7,993 nt of DNA, taken from contig CANJMX010000067.1 in assembly GCA_947475125.1 (NCBI GenBank), positions 1-7,993 of the forward strand, in the 5' to 3' direction. The notes below the pieces were generated by a model. The model was not told the DNA's origin, made no database searches, and was given only the letters and a program-made list of their open reading frames with translations. The translations under genes were made by a program, and so were the position numbers. The stretch is from Actinomycetota bacterium (lineage in GTDB: Bacteria > Actinomycetota > Thermoleophilia > Miltoncostaeales > Miltoncostaeaceae). The stretch's first letter is position 1. Each line of letters begins with the position of its first letter. This document shows, one piece after another, positions 1 to 5,748 of this stretch.

Positions 1-39
1 CGGCGTCCTGAGCCGGGGCGGGGCCTGAGGCTCCGCACC
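1..39 (+). other. Region upstream of obg, possibly the end of a preceding gene
   Basis: This stretch is too short to assign. Two frames end here: one at TGA 7-9, one at TGA 26-28. Either could be the tail of an upstream gene; in many bacteria rpmA (ribosomal protein L27) sits there, but the few codons visible do not prove it. The only ribosome-binding candidate for obg is the weak GAGG at 27-30, nine bases before the ATG. It overlaps the second TGA. Confidence 0.3.
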
Positions 40-969
40 ATGTCATTTACCGATCGGGCCCAGATCCACGTCCAGGCGGGGCGCGGGGGCAACGGTTGCC
101 TCTCGTTCCGTCGTGAGGCGCATTCGCCCAAGGGCGGCCCCGATGGGGGTAACGGCGGACGCGGCGGCGATGTCGTGCTGGTCGCCGACGAGCAAATGAT
201 CGACCTGACGCAGTTCCGCCACGCGGTGCATCACAAGGCGCCCGTTGGCGGCGACGGCGAGGGACGCAACAAGCACGGCAGGAATGGCGGCGACCTCGAG
301 GTGAGCGTTCCCCCCGGAACCCGGGTGCTGCGCGACGACGAGGAGATCGCCGTACTCGGTGCGGTGGGCGATCGTGTGTCGGTGGCGCGTGGCGGTGGTG
401 GTGGCGTGGGCAACCGCGCCTTCCGGTCGTCAACGCAGCGTGCCCCCCGCATCACCGTGCCGGGCGAGGATGGCGAGGGCACGTGGATTGTGCTCGAGAT
501 GCGCCTGCCGGTTGACGTTGCCATCGTGGGGATGCCGAACTCCGGCAAGACATCGCTGCTCAATGCACTCACCGGGGCCAGCGCCACGGTCGCCCCGTAC
601 CCGCACACAACGAAGGAGCCCGCGCTCGGCCCGCTCGACGACGGCGTCGATGAGCCCCATCTGGTTGCCGATCTGCCGGGGCTTGCCGTCGATGGCAGCG
701 AGCGCAACGGCTCCGCCCTTGGGCAGCTGGAGCGGGCCAAGGTCATCCTGCACTGCGTTGATGCATCTGACCCGTGGGATGCCGACGAGCGCATCGCCCT
801 GGTGCGCGCCGGGATTGCGCCGTACGCACCCGAGCGGGCCCGTCAGGTGATCGTCGCGACCAAGTGCGATCTCGAGGACCCGCCGGACGGCGTCGACTTC
901 GCCACCTCCGTGGAATCAGGGGAGGGCATTCCCGAACTCCGCGAGGCGCTGATCGAGTGGATCGCGTGA
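40..969 (+). CDS. obg: Obg-family GTPase (ObgE/CgtA), short form without the OCT domain
   Basis: A ribosome-associated GTPase that in other bacteria acts in late 50S assembly and stress control. The N-terminal ~155 residues are the glycine-rich Obg fold (GRGGNGCLSFRRE, KGGPDGGNGGRGGDV, SSTQRAP are visible). The G domain follows: G1 GMPNSGKT at residues 164-171, a switch I motif PYPHTT, G3 DLPG at 211-214, G4 TKCD at 274-277 where the family usually has NKxD, and a G5-like SVES near 290. The usual GLIEGASEGAGLGHRFLRH stretch after G3 is replaced by a divergent segment about three residues shorter. At 309 residues it is shorter than typical Obg proteins (about 340-430), and it ends after the G domain with no C-terminal OCT domain. 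The start is ATG 40, since the conserved FxDxAxIxVxAG motif begins at residue 3. Its stop overlaps the proB start. The family call is firm; full activity is less certain given the altered motifs. Confidence 0.95.
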   Translation: MSFTDRAQIHVQAGRGGNGCLSFRREAHSPKGGPDGGNGGRGGDVVLVADEQMIDLTQFRHAVHHKAPVGGDGEGRNKHGRNGGDLEVSVPPGTRVLRDDEEIAVLGAVGDRVSVARGGGGGVGNRAFRSSTQRAPRITVPGEDGEGTWIVLEMRLPVDVAIVGMPNSGKTSLLNALTGASATVAPYPHTTKEPALGPLDDGVDEPHLVADLPGLAVDGSERNGSALGQLERAKVILHCVDASDPWDADERIALVRAGIAPYAPERARQVIVATKCDLEDPPDGVDFATSVESGEGIPELREALIEWIA

Positions 970-2078
970 GCGACGTCATCGTCATCAAGATCGGCTCATC
1001 CACGCTGGTGGACGAACGGGGCGTGCTGCGCGAGGACGTGCTGGCCGCGCGAGTGGCCGAGATCGCCGCGCTGCGCGATGCCGGCATGCACCCGGTGCTG
1101 GTGTCCAGCGGTGCCATCGCGTGCGGGCTGGGAGTTCTGGGCATCGCCAGCCGTCCGGACGCCCTTCCCGACCTTCAGGCGGCATCTGCAGTGGGGCAGG
1201 GGGCGCTGTTCGCCCGGTACATCACGGCCTTCGCCGTGCACGAGGTGGTGCCGGCGCAGGTCCTGCTCACGTCGGCCGACCTTGAACGCCGCACCTCGTA
1301 TGTGAACGCACAGAACACGCTTACGCGTCTTGTGGCATTGGGCACGGTCCCGGTGATCAACGAGAACGACACCACCGCCACCGATGAGCTGACCTTCGGT
1401 GACAACGACGTGCTGGCCGCCCAGGTGGCAATCCTGCTGCGCGCTCGCCTGCTGCTGTTGCTCACCGACCGTGATGGCCTGTATGCGCCTGGCAAGAGCG
1501 GACCGGAGCTGATCGGCGAGGTGGCTGTTGGCACGGACCCGCGTGAGGTGGAGTTGGCCGTGCTCCCCGGGTCGGGTATCGGCAGTGGTGGCATTGAGAG
1601 CAAGCTGGCATCGGCCGGTATCGCAACCGGATGCGGAGTCACGTGCGTCATCGCGAGTGGTCGCGACGCTGGTGTCATCCCGGCCGCGGCCGCAGGGAAC
1701 CCGGTGGGTACACGGTTTCCCGCCTCCGGGCGCCCACAGGGCTCCTTCAAGATGTGGCTTCGCCACGCGAAGCCCAGCATGGGAACCATCACGGTTGATG
1801 CTGGCGCCGTGCGCGCCCTTGTTGAGAAGGGCACGTCGCTCTTGCCGGTGGGTGTCACCGCCTGCGACGGCACCTTCCATGCTGGCGATGCCGTGTCGGT
1901 GGTGGGGCCAGATGGTGCCGAGGTGGGGAAGGGCATCACAGAGCTGTCGGTCGATGAGGTGCGCCGCGTTATCGGTATGCGGTCCGACCAGGTTGCGGGC
2001 GTGCTGCCCGGCGCACCGAGCGAGATCGTGCACCGCGACCGCTTCGCGCTGGCCGGATCAGACGGATACGTGCGATAG
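966..2078 (+). CDS. proB: Glutamate 5-kinase (ProB) with PUA domain
   Basis: Phosphorylates L-glutamate to gamma-glutamyl phosphate with ATP, the first and usually proline-inhibited step of proline synthesis, in the cytoplasm. The start chosen is GTG 966, giving 370 residues, the normal length, and a 4-base GTGA overlap with the obg stop. A longer in-frame reading from 774 would place 64 unrelated residues before the conserved N-terminus. Amino-acid kinase motifs are in order: KIGSS at 8-12, VSSGAI at 46-51, AVGQG, substrate-site INEND at 131-135, FGDND, LTDRDGLY, and the GSGGIESKL nucleotide-binding loop. The last ~100 residues (about 270-365) are a PUA domain, found in many bacterial ProB proteins. 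There is no clear Shine-Dalgarno site, so translation probably depends on coupling to obg. proA follows after 12 bases, which completes the pair. Confidence 0.96.
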   Translation: MSDVIVIKIGSSTLVDERGVLREDVLAARVAEIAALRDAGMHPVLVSSGAIACGLGVLGIASRPDALPDLQAASAVGQGALFARYITAFAVHEVVPAQVLLTSADLERRTSYVNAQNTLTRLVALGTVPVINENDTTATDELTFGDNDVLAAQVAILLRARLLLLLTDRDGLYAPGKSGPELIGEVAVGTDPREVELAVLPGSGIGSGGIESKLASAGIATGCGVTCVIASGRDAGVIPAAAAGNPVGTRFPASGRPQGSFKMWLRHAKPSMGTITVDAGAVRALVEKGTSLLPVGVTACDGTFHAGDAVSVVGPDGAEVGKGITELSVDEVRRVIGMRSDQVAGVLPGAPSEIVHRDRFALAGSDGYVR

Positions 2079-2090
2079 CGTGACCCCCTC

Positions 2091-3353
2091 ATGAGCGCCA
2101 CGACCTCATTGACGGATCGCCTTGCGGCCGCACGGTCGGCCAGCCGCGCGCTGGCCGTAATGAGCGCCGGGGAGAAGGCGGATGCTCTGGAGGCCATGGC
2201 CAGCGCCCTCGCCTCGCGATCGGCCGAGATCATGGCCGAGAATGCCGAGGATGTGCAGGCCGCGCGACGCGCTGATGCCCCCAATGCGATGGTTGACCGC
2301 CTACTGCTCGACGACTCGCGGCTGGAGGCCATGGCGCAGGGCATTCGCGCAGTGGCCGCGCTGCCCGACCCCGTGGGCGTCGTGGACGCGGGATGGCGGG
2401 TGTCCAACGGGCTCGAGATCCTCGAGACGCGTGTGCCACTGGGCGTGATCGGGGTCATTTACGAGGGCCGGCCCAACGTCACCACCGACGCCGCGGCACT
2501 TGCGCTGAAGAGCGGTAACGCGATCGTTCTTCGCGGCAGCAGCATTGCTGCGCGCTCCAACCGCATCCTCGGTGATGTGGTGATGGCTGCGCTTGCGGGC
2601 GCGGGCGTACCGGGTGGCGCCATCACGATGCTGGGCACCGATCGCGATGAGATGCTCGAGATGATCCGCGCCGAGGGCCGGGTCGATCTGGTGATCCCTC
2701 GCGGAGGCGAGGAGCTCAAGGCCTATCTCACCGAGCACGCCCGCGTGCCGGTCATCTACGCCGCCTCGGGCAATTGCCACGTATACGTCGATTCCTCAGC
2801 CGATCTTGACGATGCCCTGGCGATCATCGTGAATGCCAAGTGTCAGCGGCCGGGCGTGTGCAATGCGGCTGAGTCGCTGCTGGTGCATCGCGACGTGGCC
2901 GCAGACTTCCTGCCACGCGCCGCCGAGGCGCTGATCGCCCACGGTGTGGAACTTCGCGTCTCCGACGAGGCCCGCGCGGCCATCGGCGCCTCTGGGGCGG
3001 ATCTGCCCGCCGCCACAGACGACGACTTCGCCCGCGAGTTCCTGTCGCTCATCCTTTCGGTCGGCGTGGTCGGCTCGGTGGACGAGGCCATTGACCACAT
3101 CAACCGGTTCGGGTCGGGGCACAGCGAATCGATCATCACTGCATCGCTTGAGGCGGCGCAGGCATTTCAGCTGCGCGTGGATGCGGCCTGCGTGTACGTC
3201 AACGCATCCACCCGGTTTACCGATGGTGGCGAGTTCGGCATGGGCGCAGAGATCGGGATCTCGACGCAGAAACTGCACGCCCGCGGGCCCATCGGTCTGT
3301 CTCACCTGACCACGGTGAAATACCTCATCACCGGCACCGGCCAGATTCGCTGA
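2091..3353 (+). CDS. proA: Gamma-glutamyl phosphate reductase (ProA)
   Basis: NADPH-dependent enzyme that reduces gamma-glutamyl phosphate to glutamate 5-semialdehyde, which cyclises toward proline. It works with the ProB kinase encoded just upstream and may channel the unstable intermediate with it. The 420-residue length is normal for the family (aldehyde dehydrogenase fold). Visible motifs: LGVIGVIYEGRPNVT in the N-terminal part, IPRGGEELKAYL in the middle, NAKCQRPGVCNAAESLLVH with the predicted catalytic cysteine at C257, and the C-terminal family signature STRFTDGGEFGMGAEIGIST. The ATG at 2091 lies 12 bases after the proB stop with no recognisable Shine-Dalgarno site. No truncation or frameshift is seen. 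Confidence 0.97.
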   Translation: MSATTSLTDRLAAARSASRALAVMSAGEKADALEAMASALASRSAEIMAENAEDVQAARRADAPNAMVDRLLLDDSRLEAMAQGIRAVAALPDPVGVVDAGWRVSNGLEILETRVPLGVIGVIYEGRPNVTTDAAALALKSGNAIVLRGSSIAARSNRILGDVVMAALAGAGVPGGAITMLGTDRDEMLEMIRAEGRVDLVIPRGGEELKAYLTEHARVPVIYAASGNCHVYVDSSADLDDALAIIVNAKCQRPGVCNAAESLLVHRDVAADFLPRAAEALIAHGVELRVSDEARAAIGASGADLPAATDDDFAREFLSLILSVGVVGSVDEAIDHINRFGSGHSESIITASLEAAQAFQLRVDAACVYVNASTRFTDGGEFGMGAEIGISTQKLHARGPIGLSHLTTVKYLITGTGQIR

Positions 3354-3357
3354 CCCG

Positions 3358-3945
3358 ATGAGAATCGGCGTGCTGGGCGGCAGCTTCGATCCCCTGCACA
3401 ACGGCCACATTGCGCTGGCCCGGGAGGCAGCCCGCCAACTGCACCTCGATCGCGTGCTGCTTGTCGTGGGCGGCACGCCCCCGCACAAGCCAGATGGGGC
3501 GACCATGCCCGCCGTGCGCCGGCTGGCGCTGGTTGAGGCAGCGGTGGCCGATGACCCGCTTCTGGAGGCCAGCGACCTGGAACTGCATCGCGATGGCCCC
3601 ACATTCACGGCCGAGACGCTCGAGGAGATCGCAGCGCAGTATCCGGGAGCGGAACTGTGGTTTGTGATGGGGGTTGACCAACTGGCTGGCTTCACGTCCT
3701 GGAGGCGCCCAGAGGACATTGTGGCGCTGGCGCGTATCGCAGTGGCCATGCGCCCCGGCGCCGACGCGAGCGCCGCAGGTGACGTGGCCCGCGGCATCGC
3801 CGTTGGCCGCGTCGATCTGGTCGAGATGCCCGAGGTCCCGGTGTCGTCCACCCTCGTTCGCGAGTACCTGGCGCAGGGCGATTCGATCCGTCATCTGGTG
3901 CCTGCGGCGGTTGCGGACCTGTTGGAGTCTGCCCCGGCGTCTTGA
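3358..3945 (+). CDS. nadD: Nicotinate-nucleotide adenylyltransferase (NadD)
   Basis: Transfers AMP from ATP to nicotinic acid mononucleotide to form deamido-NAD, a central step of NAD synthesis. The nucleotidyltransferase signature GGSFDPLHNGH is at residues 7-17, with the HxGH motif at 14-17. TPPHK follows near residue 40, and the C-terminal SSTLVR motif is at 163-168, followed by HLVPAAVADLL as in typical NadD. The length of 195 residues is normal. ATG 3358 is four bases after the proA stop, again without a Shine-Dalgarno site. rsfS lies downstream, a conserved pairing in many bacteria. The stop overlaps an ATG (TGATG at 3943-3947) that opens a 16-codon frame ending at the rsfS ribosome-binding site. 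Confidence 0.96.
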   Translation: MRIGVLGGSFDPLHNGHIALAREAARQLHLDRVLLVVGGTPPHKPDGATMPAVRRLALVEAAVADDPLLEASDLELHRDGPTFTAETLEEIAAQYPGAELWFVMGVDQLAGFTSWRRPEDIVALARIAVAMRPGADASAAGDVARGIAVGRVDLVEMPEVPVSSTLVREYLAQGDSIRHLVPAAVADLLESAPAS

Positions 3946-3970
3946 TGGGGGGCCGCACCCCGACTAGCCT
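3942..3970 (+). promoter_or_regulatory. Possible promoter for rsfS at the end of nadD
   Basis: TTGATG at 3942-3947 and TAGCCT at 3965-3970 are separated by exactly 17 bases. They fit a TTGACA / TANNNT housekeeping sigma promoter at 4 of 6 and 3 of 6 positions. Transcription would begin near 3977, before the GAGGAG site at 3994-3999. It is a pattern match only; such matches arise by chance, and rsfS may simply be cotranscribed with nadD. Confidence 0.25.
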
Positions 3971-3993
3971 CGCAGAGATTCGTCGTTCCGATT

Positions 3994-4070
3994 GAGGAGA
4001 CCCCTCGAATACCGAGGATATTGCCCGCATCGCCGCAGAGCTCGCTGACTCCAAGAAAGCGGAGGACATC
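3994..4070 (+). other. N-terminal rsfS reading frame lacking a canonical start codon, with ribosome-binding site
   Basis: GAGGAG at 3994-3999 is the best Shine-Dalgarno match near rsfS. Five bases later, at 4005, the rsfS frame reads TCG, then AAT ACC GAG GAT ATT (NTEDI) and on to the conserved ELADSKKAEDI. These residues look like the first helix of RsfS. No ATG, GTG or TTG occurs in this frame between the TGA at 3993-3995 and GTG 4071. A T-to-C change from TTG, a base-calling error, or unusual initiation could explain it. ATT at 4020 is a known rare start triplet but is badly spaced from the Shine-Dalgarno site. That the homology extends upstream is fairly secure; where initiation occurs is not. 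Confidence 0.6.
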
Positions 4071-4361
4071 GTGATCCTCGATATGCGCGGCATCGTGGAT
4101 TACACGGACTACCTGGTCATCTGCACCGGGCGCACCCCGCGCCAGACCAAGGCCATCGCCACCGAGATCCGTGGAGTGCTCAAGAAGGAGCACGGCGTGG
4201 AGATCCGCCGCGTCGAGGGCGAAAAAGAGGCTGACTGGATCCTGGTGGACGCGCTCGACATCGTCGTGCACGTGTTCACACCGGAAGCCCGCGACTTCTA
4301 CCGCCTTGACCGTCTGTGGCGGGAGGCGCCCACAGAGCGGTTCCAGAGCACTCCCGCCTAG
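4071..4361 (+). CDS. rsfS: Ribosomal silencing factor RsfS (first canonical start; true N-terminus probably upstream)
   Basis: RsfS (Iojap/DUF143 family) binds ribosomal protein uL14 on the 50S subunit, blocks joining to 30S, and lowers translation when nutrients are short. The family signature is clear: ILDMRGIVDYTDYLVICTGRT, then RQTKAIATEI, then VEGEKEADWILVD, then DIVVHVFTPEARDFYRLDRLW. The given start is GTG 4071, the only canonical one in frame, preceded by GGAGG at 4061-4065. That GGAGG also encodes the conserved A-E-D, so it may be fortuitous. From this GTG the protein has 96 residues and lacks the N-terminal helix and part of the first strand. Read from about 4005 it would have about 118, the usual size. 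Family confidence is high, start confidence low. It follows nadD and precedes a tRNA gene. Confidence 0.9.
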   Translation: MILDMRGIVDYTDYLVICTGRTPRQTKAIATEIRGVLKKEHGVEIRRVEGEKEADWILVDALDIVVHVFTPEARDFYRLDRLWREAPTERFQSTPA

Positions 4362-4374
4362 CCCGCGGGCCGTC

Positions 4375-4380
4375 TATACT
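4375..4380 (+). promoter_or_regulatory. -10 box of the tRNA-Ala promoter
   Basis: TATACT matches the bacterial -10 consensus at five of six positions in otherwise GC-rich DNA. It lies 13 bases before the first base of the tRNA, so a transcript would start about seven bases ahead of the mature end. No good -35 element occurs 16-19 bases upstream, where rsfS codons run. A perfect 10-base palindrome (4361-4370) lies just before it. Confidence 0.55.
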
Positions 4381-4393
4381 TCAAGCCGTTCCC

Positions 4394-4466
4394 GGGGGAT
4401 TAGCTCAGCTGGGAGAGCGCTACGCTGGCAGCGTAGAGGTCGTCGGTTCGATCCCGTCATCCTCCA
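4394..4466 (+). tRNA. tRNA-Ala, anticodon GGC
   Basis: A complete 73-base cloverleaf. The acceptor stem is 4394-4400 with 4459-4465; the D stem is GCTC 4403-4406 with GAGC 4415-4418. The anticodon stem is CTACG 4420-4424 with CGTAG 4432-4436 around the loop CTGGCAG, giving anticodon GGC at 4427-4429 for GCC codons. The variable loop has five bases, the T loop is TTCGATC (4447-4453), and the discriminator is A4466. The third acceptor pair is G:U, the G3:U70 identity element read by alanyl-tRNA synthetase, which independently supports alanine. The CCA end is not encoded. The T stem has one flaw: T4443 faces T4457 (U50:U64). Confidence 0.97.
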
Positions 4467-4472
4467 CTTCAC

Positions 4473-4508
4473 ACGAAAGGTCCGCTCCGGCGGGCCTTTC
4501 GTCGTTTT
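4473..4508 (+). terminator. Hairpin terminator after tRNA-Ala
   Basis: ACGAAAGGTCCGC (4473-4485) pairs with 4490-4502 over 13 base pairs, with one G:U pair (4481:4494). The loop is TCCG closed by C:G, a member of the stable UNCG tetraloop group. A short, interrupted T tract follows (TTTT at 4505-4508). It starts six bases past the tRNA and probably ends the tRNA transcript and any read-through from rsfS. Confidence 0.85.
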
Positions 4509-4519
4509 CGCCTCTGAAC

Positions 4520-4820
4520 CTTAAGGGTCGCTGTCCCTCCATGGGTACGTGTACGAATCCCATCGGCTCACGTTCCGGTTCCACGGATCCGACGAGGTCG
4601 TCTCCCTCTGCTGCCGGCACGGCACAAAGCATTGAAATGGCACAGCTCAATGCCACGCGGTCGAAGGCCGCCTGCCGCCTCACAAAACACGGTAAGGGCA
4701 AGAAGGCCACGCGCATCTACCGGTGCACCATCCGCCGGTCGAAGGGTAAATGGACCATCACCAGAAAGGGCCTTGGGAAGACGGCCGTCACTGCGCAGCC
4801 GGTGAGGGCCAAGATACTGA
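4520..4820 (+). pseudogene. Orphan fragment of the four-cysteine C-terminal domain
   Basis: One frame here encodes a relative of the tail of the large surface protein at 5749-7419. Shared landmarks: a CxxxxC-like pair (cysteine codons 4532 and 4550, five residues between versus four), a third cysteine 41 residues on (40 in the other copy), and then C-x16-C (4673 and 4724). The core of both contains GKGK, R-x-Y-x-C, KG-x-W-T and AQ-x-V. I count about 18 identities over the best 37 residues. There is no signal peptide, no Shine-Dalgarno site and no upstream module. The frame also lacks the stop that ends the other copy and runs on into the oppositely oriented gene at 4909. It is most simply a decayed partial duplication, lying on the opposite strand to its relative. 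A short translated product from ATG 4541 or 4637 cannot be excluded. Confidence 0.6.
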
Positions 4821-4868
4821 CGTCTGCGGACTCGCTGCTGAGGCAGGACGCCGAATGCGAACCACGAG

Positions 4869-4892
4869 CCCGGCGCGGCCAACAGCGCCGGG
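4869..4892 (-). terminator. GC hairpin downstream of the small secreted protein gene
   Basis: CCCGGCGC (4869-4876) and GCGCCGGG (4885-4892) form a perfect 8-bp stem with an 8-base loop, starting 17 bases past the TGA of the - strand gene that ends at 4909. No T run follows. The position favours a terminator of the U-tract-poor type proposed for high-GC actinobacteria, but the structure is symmetrical and could act on either strand. Confidence 0.5.
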
Positions 4893-4908
4893 GTCGCAGT
4901 TCAACGGG

Positions 4909-5628
4909 TCAGGACGTCGGGAACGGATTCGAGAAGAAGGAGTCCATCCCAGCGAGCGAGCCGGCGAGAGGCTTACCGAAGCCGACCGGAATCGTGTTGG
5001 AGGTGTTGTCGGTGTAGATGGACGAACCCGGGGCAACCGGACGGTTGTCGATGTTCTCCATAAGCGGGCCGGCACACATCGCCATCGGGTAATTGGTTCC
5101 GTTGATGGTCACTGGCGTGGTCACCACGCAGGGGAATCCCCAGAAGTTGGCCATCCCCGCATTGGGCGAGACACCCTCAGTGACCAGGCCACCCTGCGGA
5201 GCGGCCACAGTCCAGCTCGTGCCGTTGTACTGCGGCAGCGAGGCCGGGCTTCCGAAGCTCGACCAGATGGTGGAGGCACCCTTCGGGGTCGTTCCCGTGC
5301 CCTGAAGGCTCTTGTTGTAAACCGTCATGCCCGTGACGATGGGACAGAGCCCCGTGCCGACCTGGTACTTCGTTTTGTTGATGTAGACCGACTGATTGCT
5401 GGGCGTGATGTTGCTCGCCGCGCACAGCGCGTAGCGCCGGTACGCAATGCGGATGTCGAGGCCCGCCTTGATGTTGGTGGGTAGCAGCGCGAGGGCTCTG
5501 GCCGTGGGTGCCATGGCTGCGGAAGAAGCACCCCCCGCGGGTGCAGCCTGTGCGGCAGGCACCGCGGCCAGGGCTGCGAGGCTAAGGACGGCGGCTGCGC
5601 CTGAAAGACATCGGGCGGGGAGTTTCAC
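4909..5628 (-). CDS. Secreted protein of unknown family, four cysteines in the mature chain
   Basis: I do not recognise the family. The start is GTG 5628, five bases after a strong AAGGAG; the longer in-frame reading from 5667 would put 13 residues ahead of the signal peptide. The product has 239 residues. The N-terminus is a Sec signal peptide: KLPAR, then a hydrophobic stretch rich in Ala and Leu, then a likely cut after AQA near residue 28. An Ala-rich spacer follows. The mature chain is rich in Asn, Thr, Ser, Gly and Pro, with cysteines at C69, C95, C167 and C185, suitable for two disulfides outside the cytoplasm. There is no lipobox, C-terminal membrane segment or sortase motif, so it is probably released or loosely held. 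It lies 120 bases downstream of the large surface-protein gene on the same strand, with a hairpin between them, so it may have its own transcript. Confidence 0.85.
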   Translation of the reverse strand: MKLPARCLSGAAAVLSLAALAAVPAAQAAPAGGASSAAMAPTARALALLPTNIKAGLDIRIAYRRYALCAASNITPSNQSVYINKTKYQVGTGLCPIVTGMTVYNKSLQGTGTTPKGASTIWSSFGSPASLPQYNGTSWTVAAPQGGLVTEGVSPNAGMANFWGFPCVVTTPVTINGTNYPMAMCAGPLMENIDNRPVAPGSSIYTDNTSNTIPVGFGKPLAGSLAGMDSFFSNPFPTS

Positions 5629-5633
5629 AGTTG

Positions 5634-5639
5634 CTCCTT
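5634..5639 (-). promoter_or_regulatory. Ribosome-binding site that fixes the start at GTG 5628
   Basis: On the - strand this reads AAGGAG, five bases before GTG 5628. It is one of the two strongest Shine-Dalgarno sites in the window outside rsfS and decides the start against the in-frame ATG at 5667. No convincing promoter was found between here and the hairpin at 5699-5733. Confidence 0.8.
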
Positions 5640-5698
5640 GAGCGGTGGTTCGGCGGCTTGGCGGCATCGCGCAACAAAGCGTGAGGGCACCCTAAACA

Positions 5699-5733
5699 GC
5701 AGGAATCAGAGTGCAAGCATCTCTGGTTCCTGC
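5699..5733 (-). terminator. Candidate terminator of the large surface-protein gene
   Basis: Arms 5699-5711 and 5721-5733 form a 13-bp stem with a 9-base loop, starting 16 bases beyond the TAG at 5749. Transcribed on the - strand the stem has one A-C mismatch (5706/5726) and is followed by TGTTTA, a poor T tract. On the + strand the same position is a G:U pair but no T tract follows. The location favours the - strand. Confidence 0.45.
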
Positions 5734-5748
5734 GCCCTGAGATGGGGT

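Noticed and set aside
774..965. N-terminal extension of proB inside obg
   Set aside because: It would add 64 residues with no similarity to glutamate kinases. GTG 966 gives the normal length and the usual 4-base overlap.
996..2458. Long - strand open frames opposite proB and proA
   Set aside because: They are antisense to conserved genes, have no domain-like features, and are expected in high-GC DNA.
4306..4311. TTGACC as a -35 box for the tRNA
   Set aside because: It lies 63 bases before the -10 box, far beyond the 16-19 base spacing needed, and codes for conserved RsfS residues.
4361..4370. Perfect palindrome GCCCGCGGGC between rsfS and the tRNA promoter
   Set aside because: At ten bases of pure G+C in GC-rich DNA it has no loop for a hairpin and no T tract. 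An operator is possible but unsupported.
4316..5017. A 233-codon + strand frame spanning the end of rsfS, the tRNA, the terminator and the following fragment
   Set aside because: It crosses a tRNA gene and a strong terminator and overlaps two real genes. Only the part from about 4520 to 4820 shows homology, and that is listed as a fragment.
5160..5640. Short + strand open frames opposite the small secreted protein
   Set aside because: They lack ribosome sites and are antisense to a gene with a convincing signal peptide and Shine-Dalgarno site.
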